Shown in pieces: positions 29,075 to 35,858 of a DNA stretch of 37,138 nucleotides. The notes under the pieces are model-generated. The model did not search any database, was not told the DNA's origin, and saw only the letters and a program-made list of their open reading frames with translations. The DNA comes from Myxococcus llanfairpwllgwyngyllgogerychwyrndrobwllllantysiliogogogochensis. GTDB taxonomy: Bacteria; Myxococcota; Myxococcia; Myxococcales; Myxococcaceae. The stretch is taken from positions 1 through 37,138 of the forward strand of contig NZ_VIFM01000098.1 of assembly GCF_006636215.1 (NCBI RefSeq), given 5' to 3'. The translations under genes and the position numbers were made by a program. The number at the start of each line of letters is the position of its first letter. Position 1 is the first letter of the stretch.

Positions 29075-29653
29075 TCACTCGGATCCGCCTACCGGGAAGA
29101 TCCACTGCAGCCCGGTGAAGCCCTCGGCATCGGCGCGCAGTCCGGATCCGAACCCGAGCGTGAGCCCAAGTCCCCCGTACACCGCGAACCGCTCCGAGAA
29201 GGTGTGTCGCAGGCCCAACGCTACGCGAGGCCCCACCCACGGCCCAGAAAACGGATGCACGACGGCGCCGAGATCCACGAAGGACTGCCAGGACTCGTCC
29301 CCGAAGACGCTCCGGAAGCCCCCCACCAGCGAGAGATCCGGCTCCCGGAGGCTGCCGCGGATCAGCACGAAGACCTCGTCCCCGTCGTAACCCACCGTGA
29401 AGCTGGCCCCCACGTCGAGCAGCGCGTCCAGCCCCTTCACCACCTCGGCATCCCCGCTGTCGATCAACTCCGTATAGGAGGCGCCCGGGCCGAGGATCAG
29501 CGAGAAGGCACTGCGGTCCCGGTACGGAGAGTCCACGTACTCGGCGGCCCGTGCGCCCCTCGGCGGGAGCGCCATGATCAGCAGCGCCACGACCCTCTGA
29601 GGATTCGTCAGCACCGAGGACCGTCTCGACGTCACTGTGCGCTCGCGAGGCAT
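29075..29653 (-). CDS. Exported outer-membrane-like beta-rich protein
   Basis: 192 residues. An N-terminal signal peptide, with hydrophobic core VVALLIMALPP and a likely cut after ARA, is followed by short alternating strands rich in Gly and aromatics, ending WIFPVGGSE. The pattern fits a small outer-membrane beta-barrel. I recognise no specific family. ATG 29653 is chosen because it places the basic residues directly before the hydrophobic core; an ATG at 29710 would add 19 residues. It is divergent from the lipoprotein gene. Confidence 0.65.
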   Translation of the reverse strand: MPRERTVTSRRSSVLTNPQRVVALLIMALPPRGARAAEYVDSPYRDRSAFSLILGPGASYTELIDSGDAEVVKGLDALLDVGASFTVGYDGDEVFVLIRGSLREPDLSLVGGFRSVFGDESWQSFVDLGAVVHPFSGPWVGPRVALGLRHTFSERFAVYGGLGLTLGFGSGLRADAEGFTGLQWIFPVGGSE

Positions 29654-29769
29654 CTTGCGACCGCGTGTTCTACCAGCCTCCAGGGCACGCGCGGACTCAT
29701 CCCGGGGCACTCCCCGTCGTTTGACGCGATCACCCCGTACTCCTACGGTTCATCGCTCCAGTGGAGACC

Positions 29770-30708
29770 ATGAAAATGAAGAAGTTGAACCTGAGCGCAT
29801 TGCTTCTCACCCTGCTCGTCGCGGCCTGCGGCGGGTCGTCCGGGACGGGCCTGGACGACGTGCCCGAGTCCGAGGGCGTCATCCAGGTGCCGTTGATCAC
29901 CACGGGGACGGGTGGCCAGACGTTCCGCCTGGTCGGGGCAACGTTCGACATCACCGGGCCGAAGAACCACACCATCACCGACACGTCCGCGGACACAGTG
30001 GCCGTGCAGCTTCCGGCGGGTGGGTACACCATCCAACTCCAGGGCGAGTGGCACATCGAGCGTGTCGGCGCACCGGGTCAGTCGATTCCCGCGACGCTCA
30101 TCTCCCCCAACCCCCTGTCCTTCACGGTCGCCGAGGGAGAAGCGCGCACGGTGCGCTTCCTCTTCAAGACGCCCGCCGAGGGCACCACGGACGTGGGCTT
30201 CAGCGTGGACACGGGTGGCTGGCTCGCGGGCACCCTGGACTTCACGAACTCGCCGCACGTCCCCGAGTCGGAGTTCTATGTTCTGGGGGGAAAGACGGTG
30301 CCATTTGCCATCAGTTTCGAATCCGCCCAGGTGCGACAGGACAACGACTCCTCGTTTGGCTCGCATCTGGTGGTGACGACCAGCCCTGTATCGGTCCAGT
30401 TCGGAGGGGCCTACTCCTCCCTCCTGAATGAGCGCGTCGCGAGGGCGCTGTCGGGCAAGGAACTCAACTTCCTCGTCACTTCGGGAGGCCCCACCGGTGG
30501 ACTCCGGGTACGAAACCTCGCCATCAGGGCCCTCGGGGCGGAGCCGCTCGATTTCCTGATGTTCGATAGCGCGATCTTCCCAGGATACACCGACGCCATG
30601 GGCTTCCCCCTGCCAGGCATCTACCAGGTAGAGGGCCTCGTGACGCTCGGCAACCGCTTCGGAGAGCAGATCCCGGGCACCCTGCGCGCCACACTGTCTC
30701 CCAAGTAA
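29770..30708 (+). CDS. Putative lipoprotein
   Basis: 312 residues. The signal peptide ends in lipobox VAAC, followed by GGSSG typical of myxobacterial lipoproteins. The mature part looks all-beta: a first domain around 30-135 with Gly-rich strands (PAGGYTIQLQGEW), then a second beta region. There is no catalytic motif. It is probably anchored in the outer membrane. ATG 29770 has GTGGAG directly upstream; ATG 29776 is better spaced (9 nt) and could be used. It converges with larE, only 4 bp between stops. Function unknown. Confidence 0.8.
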   Translation: MKMKKLNLSALLLTLLVAACGGSSGTGLDDVPESEGVIQVPLITTGTGGQTFRLVGATFDITGPKNHTITDTSADTVAVQLPAGGYTIQLQGEWHIERVGAPGQSIPATLISPNPLSFTVAEGEARTVRFLFKTPAEGTTDVGFSVDTGGWLAGTLDFTNSPHVPESEFYVLGGKTVPFAISFESAQVRQDNDSSFGSHLVVTTSPVSVQFGGAYSSLLNERVARALSGKELNFLVTSGGPTGGLRVRNLAIRALGAEPLDFLMFDSAIFPGYTDAMGFPLPGIYQVEGLVTLGNRFGEQIPGTLRATLSPK

Positions 30709-30712
30709 TCCC

Positions 30713-31606
30713 TCAGCTCACGACCGGCAGTGCGAAGCCCGTGGCCCCCTGGGTCGCGGGCTTCGTCACGCCAGCGGCCTCGTTCAGGCGGCCGGAGCGG
30801 AACGGCTCCAGATCCAACGCCACGAACTTGAACCCCAGCGCCAGGAACGCGGTGTTGATCCGCTGGCGCACGTCCGCGACGAGGAACCGCTCGTACTCCT
30901 CGGCGGCCACTTCCAGGCGCGCCACGTCGCTGTGGTAGCGCACGCGGAACTGCCGGAAGCCCAGCTTGCGCAGCTCCGACTCGGCCGCGGCGATCTGCAG
31001 CAGCCTGTCCCGCGTCACCGCCGTGCCATACGGAATCCGCGACGCCAGGCACGCCATCTGTGGCTTGTCCCACGTGGGCAGCCCCAGGAACTGGCTCCAG
31101 GCGCGAATCTCCTCCTTCGTCAGCCCGGCCTCCGCCAGCGGAGAGCGCACCGCGTGCTCACGGGCCGCCTTGTGCCCCGGCCGATGATCCTTGAAGTCGT
31201 CCGCGTTGAAGCCGTCCACCACCACCGCCAGCCCCAGCTCCTTCCGCTGGACCTCGCAGATGTCGTACAGCTCCGTCTTGCAGAAGTAGCAGCGGTTGGT
31301 GGGGTTGGCCGCGTACTGCGGATTGGCCAGCTCGTTGCTGCCCAGGACGACGTGCCGGGCCCCCATCTTCTCCGCCAGCTCCCGCGCCTCCTGCGCCTCC
31401 TCGGGGGCCACCGAGGCGGACAGCGCCGTGAGCGCCAGGGCTCGCTCGCCCAGCTCCTCCACGGCCACCTTCAGGACGAAGGTCGAATCCACGCCTCCCG
31501 AAAAGGCCACCAGCGCACTTCCATGGGCGCGCAGCGCGGCGCGCATGGCCTCCAGCTTGGGACGCGACGACTCACACAGGGCCTGGATTCGCTCGGGGCT
31601 CAGCAT
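30713..31606 (-). CDS. larE: LarE-type ATP-dependent sulfur transferase
   Basis: 297 residues. LarE adenylates a nicotinate-derived carboxylate and donates sulfur, in the single-use versions from its own cysteine, while building the nickel-pincer cofactor of lactate racemase. The PP-loop SGGVDS is at 36-41. A CYFC pair lies at 106-109, and C186 in KPQMACLASRIPYG corresponds to the family's sacrificial cysteine. The start is ATG 31606, with AGGAG 6 nt upstream. No larA, larB or larC is in the window, so the substrate may lie elsewhere or differ. It is the first of several sulfur-related genes on this strand. Confidence 0.93.
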   Translation of the reverse strand: MLSPERIQALCESSRPKLEAMRAALRAHGSALVAFSGGVDSTFVLKVAVEELGERALALTALSASVAPEEAQEARELAEKMGARHVVLGSNELANPQYAANPTNRCYFCKTELYDICEVQRKELGLAVVVDGFNADDFKDHRPGHKAAREHAVRSPLAEAGLTKEEIRAWSQFLGLPTWDKPQMACLASRIPYGTAVTRDRLLQIAAAESELRKLGFRQFRVRYHSDVARLEVAAEEYERFLVADVRQRINTAFLALGFKFVALDLEPFRSGRLNEAAGVTKPATQGATGFALPVVS

Positions 31607-31687
31607 GGGGGACTCCTAAAACGAAAGGGCCCCGGATTGCACGCGCATCGCGCGGCAACCTGGAGCCCTTGACTTGAAGTGGAACGA

Positions 31688-31703
31688 GGGCCGTGTCCGG
31701 CCC
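31688..31703 (-). terminator. Terminator after the APS-kinase-like gene
   Basis: GGGCCG (31688-31693), TGTC, CGGCCC (31698-31703) form a 6-bp perfect stem followed on the minus strand by TCGTTCC. It lies between the APS-kinase-like gene and larE, so the two are probably not one transcript. Confidence 0.5.
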
Positions 31704-31709
31704 CCCTCT

Positions 31710-32510
31710 TCAGCGGGACTTGCCCTTCGCGGGCTTCTTCCCCGCGGGAGCCGGCTTCGCGACGCGGGCAGCGCGCGTGGCGGGACGCGACTTCGCGCCC
31801 TTGTCCGCCTTGTCGGCCTTGGCCGGCTTCACCTTGGCGGCCACCTTCGGCTCCTCCGCCCGACGGGCCTTGGCACCGCCGCCCTTCTCGGGCTTCTCGG
31901 CCTTCTCCGCCCTCTCGCCCTTGGCCGGCAGCGGGTTGGCCTTCATCTTCTTGCCGGTGATGATCTTCAGCTCCTCGGTGGTCATGTAGCCGAGGTCCAG
32001 CAGCGACTGGAAGATCTTCGCGGCGCCGTCCTCCACCGACTCCACGTCGGAGTGGATGGTGACTTCCGGCGAGTTGGGCGGCTCGTACGGCTCGGTGATG
32101 CCGATGAAGTTGGGGATCTCCCCGTTGAGCGCCTTCTTGTAGCGCCCCGTGCTGTCGCGCTCGATGAGCTTCTCGGTGGGGCAGTCGACGTAGACCTCCA
32201 CGTAGCGACCGATGGCGCGGCGGTTCTCCTCACGCTTCCCCTTGTAGGGGCTCACGCAGGGCACCAGGGCGGCGACACCATTGCGCGTCAGGACGTTCGC
32301 CACGAAGCCGAGACGACCGGCGATCGTGTTGCGCTCATCCTTCGAATCACCCAACCCCGCCCACAGCTCGTCGGCGAGCTCCCCCTCGTCGAGGATCTCC
32401 ACGTTGCGGCCGACCTGACGGAGCCGCGCCGCGATGTAAGCGGCAGTGGTGCTCTTACCGGTCCCGGACATGCCGGTCAGCCAGAGGGTGAATCCAGTGT
32501 TGGAGGCCAT
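31710..32510 (-). CDS. APS-kinase (CysC)-like protein with histone-like tail
   Basis: 266 residues. The first 185 or so match the adenylylsulfate kinase fold, which phosphorylates APS to PAPS: Walker A GMSGTGKST (13-21), CVSPYKGKREENR and the C-terminal YEPPNSPEV. The APS-binding loop normally reading LDGD-x-VR is here LDEGELAD, so substrate choice may be altered. Residues 188-266 form a Lys/Ala/Pro-rich low-complexity tail like those of histone H1-like proteins, unusual for CysC. The start is ATG 32510, with GGGAG 12 nt upstream; a TTG at 32522 touches that site. No ATP sulfurylase gene is in the window. Expression is likely driven by the promoter at 32588-32617. Confidence 0.85.
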   Translation of the reverse strand: MASNTGFTLWLTGMSGTGKSTTAAYIAARLRQVGRNVEILDEGELADELWAGLGDSKDERNTIAGRLGFVANVLTRNGVAALVPCVSPYKGKREENRRAIGRYVEVYVDCPTEKLIERDSTGRYKKALNGEIPNFIGITEPYEPPNSPEVTIHSDVESVEDGAAKIFQSLLDLGYMTTEELKIITGKKMKANPLPAKGERAEKAEKPEKGGGAKARRAEEPKVAAKVKPAKADKADKGAKSRPATRAARVAKPAPAGKKPAKGKSR

Positions 32511-32587
32511 AAGGGTTTTCAACTCCCTGCGTCCGGAGCGCTTCTTGCACGCCGCGGTGGACGCCGCAGATCCAGAAGATGGACGTG

Positions 32588-32617
32588 GTTATAGACGAAA
32601 ACCCACTCACTTGACAA
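32588..32617 (-). promoter_or_regulatory. Sigma-70-like promoter of the APS-kinase-like gene
   Basis: On the minus strand TTGTCA (32617-32612), an 18-bp spacer and TATAAC (32593-32588) are close to the consensus boxes, in a locally AT-richer stretch. Transcription should begin near 32581, giving a leader of about 70 nt. It is the best promoter match I see in the window. Confidence 0.7.
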
Positions 32618-32699
32618 TTCAGGCGCACCTTTCCGCAGGTAGGGGTAACAGGCGGTCAAGTGCTTGCGCATACTGGGCTTTTTCGTTCTTGCAATGGTC

Positions 32700-32724
32700 T
32701 TTTCAGACCCGTCACGTCTGAAAA
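32700..32724 (-). terminator. Hairpin terminating the sulfur-carrier operon
   Basis: The perfect 9-bp stem TTTTCAGAC (32700-32708) and GTCTGAAAA (32716-32724) has a 7-nt loop containing the stop codon of the JAMM gene (32712-32714). It ends the operon just before the APS-kinase promoter. The arms give AAAA and TTTT ends on both strands. Confidence 0.65.
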
Positions 32725-33128
32725 TCTCCATCCCTCCACACGTACTCGGACACCCAGGAGACACAGCCTCGGTGTACGGATGCGATGAGATAGGAAACTC
32801 CCGGTAGGAGCGGATGCCCGGCGGGGGCGGCCAGGGAGCGGTCCTCGCTCGAAAAAGTGGGAGGCCCGTCTACATGGGAGTGGAACACACTGACGACCTG
32901 CTCTCCCCGTGTTTCCGCCTGGACGCACACCGCCAGCCACTCTTCGGCGGCGAAGGCATAGGCGTGTACCGGGCGCGGGGACGCGTTGCGCAGGGGGCAC
33001 ACCCGCCAGGAGCCATCCCCGGGAGCGTGGAGGATCACTCCGCAGCCCTCCAGCGGGTAGCACGACTCCAGGTGCTGGATGACTTCGCGACGGACCGCCT
33101 CCGGCCAGCGCGGATCCGACCAGGGCAT
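32712..33128 (-). CDS. JAMM/M67 zinc metallopeptidase (Mec-like)
   Basis: 138 residues. The JAMM motif is complete: E27 in YPLEGCG, H83 and H85 in FHSHVDGPP, and D96 in TFSSED (HxH-x10-D). In Mycobacterium tuberculosis the related Mec+ peptidase releases cysteine from the C-terminus of the carrier CysO; other bacterial JAMMs trim ubiquitin-fold sulfur carriers. It overlaps the stop of the degenerate E1 gene by one base (TGATG), implying translational coupling. As last gene of the operon it is the expected product-releasing or processing enzyme for the carrier encoded at 33776-34048. Confidence 0.92.
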   Translation of the reverse strand: MPWSDPRWPEAVRREVIQHLESCYPLEGCGVILHAPGDGSWRVCPLRNASPRPVHAYAFAAEEWLAVCVQAETRGEQVVSVFHSHVDGPPTFSSEDRSLAAPAGHPLLPGVSYLIASVHRGCVSWVSEYVWRDGDFQT

Positions 33129-33769
33129 CACGGCGAAGAAGGCTCGGCTCGCGAGGCACACCTCGAGCACTGGCGCACGTCCATCTCCTCCAGCCCTCCC
33201 GGGGGCACCAGCCAGCGGCCGCCCAGGGACGGCTCCAGGCCCAGCCGGAGACGTTGGAACACCATGGCCCCCAGCGTCCCGAGCGCCACGCCCAGCGCGC
33301 CATCCGGTGGCGGCCCCAGGTGCCGCACCGTTTCTCCGAAGCACCAGACACAGCCCTTCGCGCCCCGGAACACCACGCCGGCCCGAGCGCCATCGCCGCA
33401 GAGCGCCACCCAAGGGGCATCCCCGCTCCACGCCGTGGGCAGTTCCGCCAGCAGTCCGCCGCCACGCTCCGGATTCGCCGCGTCCGGGTTGAGCGCCGCC
33501 ACCTCACGGGCCAGCGTCGCCGCCACGGGCTGACCCACGTCCGTCGCCGACATGAGGAAGCCTGGAGCCCACGGCCCCAGCGTCAGCGAGCCCACCCCGG
33601 CCACGGGTGATCCTCCTCCCGCCAGATACGCCGCCGCCGTCATCCCCGAAGCGCCCGTGGCGTCCACGCGCGCGCCGCCGGACAGGAGCGCTTCCTGGCC
33701 TCGACCGCCCACCTCGCGCAGGAGGATCTGCCGCGAGTAACGGAGGATCTGATCTTCACGCAGGGCCAT
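33128..33769 (-). CDS. Degenerate E1-like (MoeB/ThiF-family) protein
   Basis: 213 residues. The N-terminus EDQILRYSRQILL (R10, R13) is the typical MoeB/ThiF arginine-finger segment, and zinc-type cysteine pairs CVWC (140-143) and CSRC (201-204) are kept. The nucleotide site is lost: the GxGGLG loop reads ATGASG, the acidic DxD strand end reads LTLGPWAPG, and the DVG-x-x-K lysine is a valine (DVGQPV). No cysteine stands before GVALGTLGAM, where the catalytic cysteine belongs. It is therefore probably catalytically dead and a partner of the intact E1-like protein. Its ribosome site GGGAGGG lies within the codons for the carrier's final Gly-Gly, and the start is 6 nt after the carrier's stop. 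Confidence 0.85.
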   Translation of the reverse strand: MALREDQILRYSRQILLREVGGRGQEALLSGGARVDATGASGMTAAAYLAGGGSPVAGVGSLTLGPWAPGFLMSATDVGQPVAATLAREVAALNPDAANPERGGGLLAELPTAWSGDAPWVALCGDGARAGVVFRGAKGCVWCFGETVRHLGPPPDGALGVALGTLGAMVFQRLRLGLEPSLGGRWLVPPGGLEEMDVRQCSRCASRAEPSSP

Positions 33770-33775
33770 GCGACG

Positions 33776-34048
33776 TCACCCTCCCGCCATCGCCGGGATG
33801 AGGGTGAGCCGATCCGCGTCCTTCACCGGTGTGTCCAATTCGCGCAGGGCGCGGATGTCCTCCTCATTGAGGAAGACGTTGACGTAGCGACGGACGGCGC
33901 CGCGCTCGTCCAGCAGTCGCGAGCCGATGCCGGGGTAGCGAGCGTCCAAATCCGTCAGCACCTCGCGCACGGTGGCGCCAGAGGCACTGACCTCTGCCTG
34001 ATTGCGCGTCAGCGCCCGCATCGTCGAGGGAATCCGAATCGTCGCCAT
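33776..34048 (-). CDS. CysO/MoaD-like ubiquitin-fold sulfur carrier
   Basis: The 90-residue beta-grasp protein ends in Gly-Gly (89-90), the terminus that an E1-like enzyme adenylates and that is converted to thiocarboxylate. The segments RYVNVFLNEEDIR, LDTPVKDADRLTLIPAMAGG and SASGATVREVL match CysO-type carriers, which supply sulfur for cysteine synthesis, more closely than MoaD or ThiS. The start is ATG 34048, with GGGAAGG upstream; it lies 7 nt after the TusA-like stop. No CysM-type synthase gene is present in the window, so the acceptor is unknown. Confidence 0.95.
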   Translation of the reverse strand: MATIRIPSTMRALTRNQAEVSASGATVREVLTDLDARYPGIGSRLLDERGAVRRYVNVFLNEEDIRALRELDTPVKDADRLTLIPAMAGG

Positions 34049-34055
34049 GGCTCAC

Positions 34056-34295
34056 TCACCTTCCCTGCTTGCGGAGCACCAATCGGTGCGTTCCATCGTC
34101 GCGCGACTCGAGGGAGACGACTTCATGCCCCTCCTCGCGCGCGCTGCGGGGAATGTTCTTCAGCGGCTCGGTGCCCCGGAGCAACACTTCCAGCAACGCG
34201 CCCGACTCCAGCGCCTCCAGGCGCAGCTTGGTGCGCACGTAGGTCATCGGGCAGACCTCGCGAGTGATGTCCAGCGTCGCCGTCACCTCGCTCAT
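34056..34295 (-). CDS. TusA-like sulfurtransferase
   Basis: 79 residues. TusA-family proteins carry persulfide sulfur on the cysteine of a CPxP motif; here it is C15-P16 in REVCPMTYVRTKL, a CPMT variant lacking the second proline. The rest (TKLRLEALESGALLEV, RSAREEGHEVVSLE) is typical. It probably hands sulfur to the carrier system. The start is ATG 34295, with GGAG 8 nt upstream, and its first codon overlaps the stop of the 28-codon ORF (ATGA). Confidence 0.92.
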   Translation of the reverse strand: MSEVTATLDITREVCPMTYVRTKLRLEALESGALLEVLLRGTEPLKNIPRSAREEGHEVVSLESRDDGTHRLVLRKQGR

Positions 34296-34378
34296 GGCCG
34301 TGTCTCCGCGCACCGACGAGCAGAGCGCTGTACCTGGAGAACATCGAGGACGCCCGACATCACCGTCGCCTCGCTCAT
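34292..34378 (-). CDS. 28-residue ORF overlapping the TusA start
   Basis: Begins at ATG 34378 with GGAGG upstream and stops at TGA 34294-34292 inside the TusA start (ATGA), 16 nt after the E1 stop. Its ribosome site and first codons closely copy those of the TusA-like gene 83 bp downstream (shared GCACGGCCATGAGCGAGG, one base different), so it looks like a partial tandem duplication. It may only couple translation of the TusA-like gene. Confidence 0.4.
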   Translation of the reverse strand: MSEATVMSGVLDVLQVQRSARRCAETRP

Positions 34379-34394
34379 GGCCGTGCCTCCGCCC

Positions 34395-35162
34395 TCAGCG
34401 CGCGCATGCCGTGCCCTCCTCGGGGAACGTCGGAACAGCGGTGATGCGGCAGCCTGGACAGTCCTCGGCCCGCTCGACGCGCGTACGCCGTCCCAGCAGC
34501 GTGTTCCCATCCAGCACGTGCAGCGTGGCCTCACCTGGCACACGGCGCGAGGCGCCGGCCAGCAACTCCAGCACCAGCAGCGCCTGCACCGAACCCACCA
34601 GCCCCGCGAGCGAGCCGAGCACTCCCGCCTGCGCGCACGTGGGTACCGAATCCGGTGGAGGCGGCGATTCATAGAGGCAGCGCAGACAGGGCCCCTGGGG
34701 CTCCACCCGCATCGCCTGCCCCTGCATCCGCAGCACGCCTCCGTAGACGAGCGGGACGCCCGTGAGCACCGCCACGTCAGAGAGGAAGAACTTCGTCCCC
34801 ACGCCATCGGTGGCATCAATGACGGCGTCATGCGCGCGGAACAGTCCCTCCACATTGTCCGCGTCCACGCGCTCCGGAAGCACGTCCGTCGTCAGCGCGG
34901 GGAAGGCCCGCATGAGCCCCGCCGCCGCGGACTCCGCCTTGTTGCGCCCCACGTCCTGCGCGCGGTGCCAGAGCTGCCGGGGCAGATTCGTCACGTCGAC
35001 CCGGTCCGGGTCCGCCAGCGTCAGGTGGCCGACACCGGCCTGGGCCAGCGCCAGCGAGGCCGGGCAGCCAAGCCCGCCTGCTCCCACGACGAGCACCCGC
35101 GAGCGCTCGATGCGGGAGGCGTGGGGAATCCGGGGATGGTGGTGCTCTTCTGGGCCGTGCAT
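34395..35162 (-). CDS. E1-like adenylyltransferase (MoeB/ThiF family), short N-terminus
   Basis: 255 residues. It should adenylate the C-terminal glycine of the ubiquitin-fold carrier. The nucleotide site is intact: GAGGLG (27-32), DPD (51-53), TNLPRQ (N59, R62), GRNK (K75) and DATDG (D119). Zinc pairs CLRC (159-162) and CPGC (235-238) flank the catalytic-type C176 in PTCAQAGVLGSL. It lacks the N-terminal RYSRQ segment that MoeB/ThiF proteins use across the dimer; that segment is present in the degenerate E1 gene downstream. There is no rhodanese domain. The start is ATG 35162, with GGAG 9 nt upstream; the frame extends upstream but without RYSRQ-like sequence. First gene of the operon. Confidence 0.9.
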   Translation of the reverse strand: MHGPEEHHHPRIPHASRIERSRVLVVGAGGLGCPASLALAQAGVGHLTLADPDRVDVTNLPRQLWHRAQDVGRNKAESAAAGLMRAFPALTTDVLPERVDADNVEGLFRAHDAVIDATDGVGTKFFLSDVAVLTGVPLVYGGVLRMQGQAMRVEPQGPCLRCLYESPPPPDSVPTCAQAGVLGSLAGLVGSVQALLVLELLAGASRRVPGEATLHVLDGNTLLGRRTRVERAEDCPGCRITAVPTFPEEGTACAR

Positions 35163-35261
35163 CGATTGCTGCTCCGCGAGGGCGGATGCGAATAACGTGC
35201 GGGACCCTGCGTCGCACCTGTCAACAGTTGGGCGCAGGCGCCCTTTCCACAGCCAGGACAT

Positions 35262-35762
35262 ATGAGAAACCTGACCGGCGTGCTCGTCTTTTCCACCACC
35301 CTGCTGCTCGTCCACGGTTGCCACAAGAACACCGGCGAGGCCCAGGGCCCCGCGGACGCATCGCTGCCGGCGGCTGACGCCCAGGGCTCGAGCGAAGCGG
35401 CGAAGTTCCCCTCCGACAGTGGCCAGGCGCTCCAGGAGGCCGCGCCCATCGGCTCCGAGAAGGCGACCGCCGACTCCGGCACGCTCGCGTCCGGCACGCC
35501 CGACGCGGCCACGCCTCCCCAGCGCACCCTCAAGGAGACCGGCACCCCCGAGGCCCACCGGGCCGAGCTCGAGTCCTGCGTGGACCGCTGGCTCAAGAAG
35601 CACAAGCTGGACGAGTACGGCAACGCCGAGGGCACCATGTACGCGGGCGGCACGCCCCTCTTCGACGAGCGCACCGGCGAGTCCACGGACCGGCTGACCT
35701 ACGTGTTCAACCACAAGCCCGAGGCCCGCAAGGTCTGCATGCAGCCCTCATCCCCCCGGTGA
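35262..35762 (+). CDS. Putative lipoprotein
   Basis: 166 residues. A short signal peptide ends in a lipobox-like LLVHGC, then a long Ala/Ser/Asp-rich low-complexity linker (about 25-90) leads to a C-terminal segment with a cysteine pair (ESCVDRW and KVCMQPS) that may form a disulfide. I recognise no family. It is divergent from the sulfur-carrier operon with 99 bp between starts. The start is ATG 35262, with AGGA just upstream. Confidence 0.75.
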   Translation: MRNLTGVLVFSTTLLLVHGCHKNTGEAQGPADASLPAADAQGSSEAAKFPSDSGQALQEAAPIGSEKATADSGTLASGTPDAATPPQRTLKETGTPEAHRAELESCVDRWLKKHKLDEYGNAEGTMYAGGTPLFDERTGESTDRLTYVFNHKPEARKVCMQPSSPR

Positions 35763-35780
35763 CAACGCCGTCTCGCATGC

Positions 35781-35801
35781 CTCCCCGCCCGCCGGGGAGG
35801 T
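35781..35801. terminator. Hairpin terminator after the lipoprotein gene
   Basis: The perfect 8-bp stem CCTCCCCG (35781-35788) and CGGGGAGG (35794-35801) has a 5-nt loop. It lies 18 bp past the lipoprotein stop and before the histidine kinase gene. There is no T-run. Confidence 0.7.
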
Positions 35802-35858
35802 GGGCGAAGTACCCCAGGGATTCCCGCACACCCGGCGGCTCTCGTAAGCTGCCACCCA

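Noticed and set aside
28851-29653. Toxin-antitoxin pair formed by the ribbon-helix-helix gene and its neighbour
   Set aside because: The neighbouring product has a signal peptide and a beta-barrel-like pattern, not a toxin fold, and it lies upstream rather than coupled downstream.
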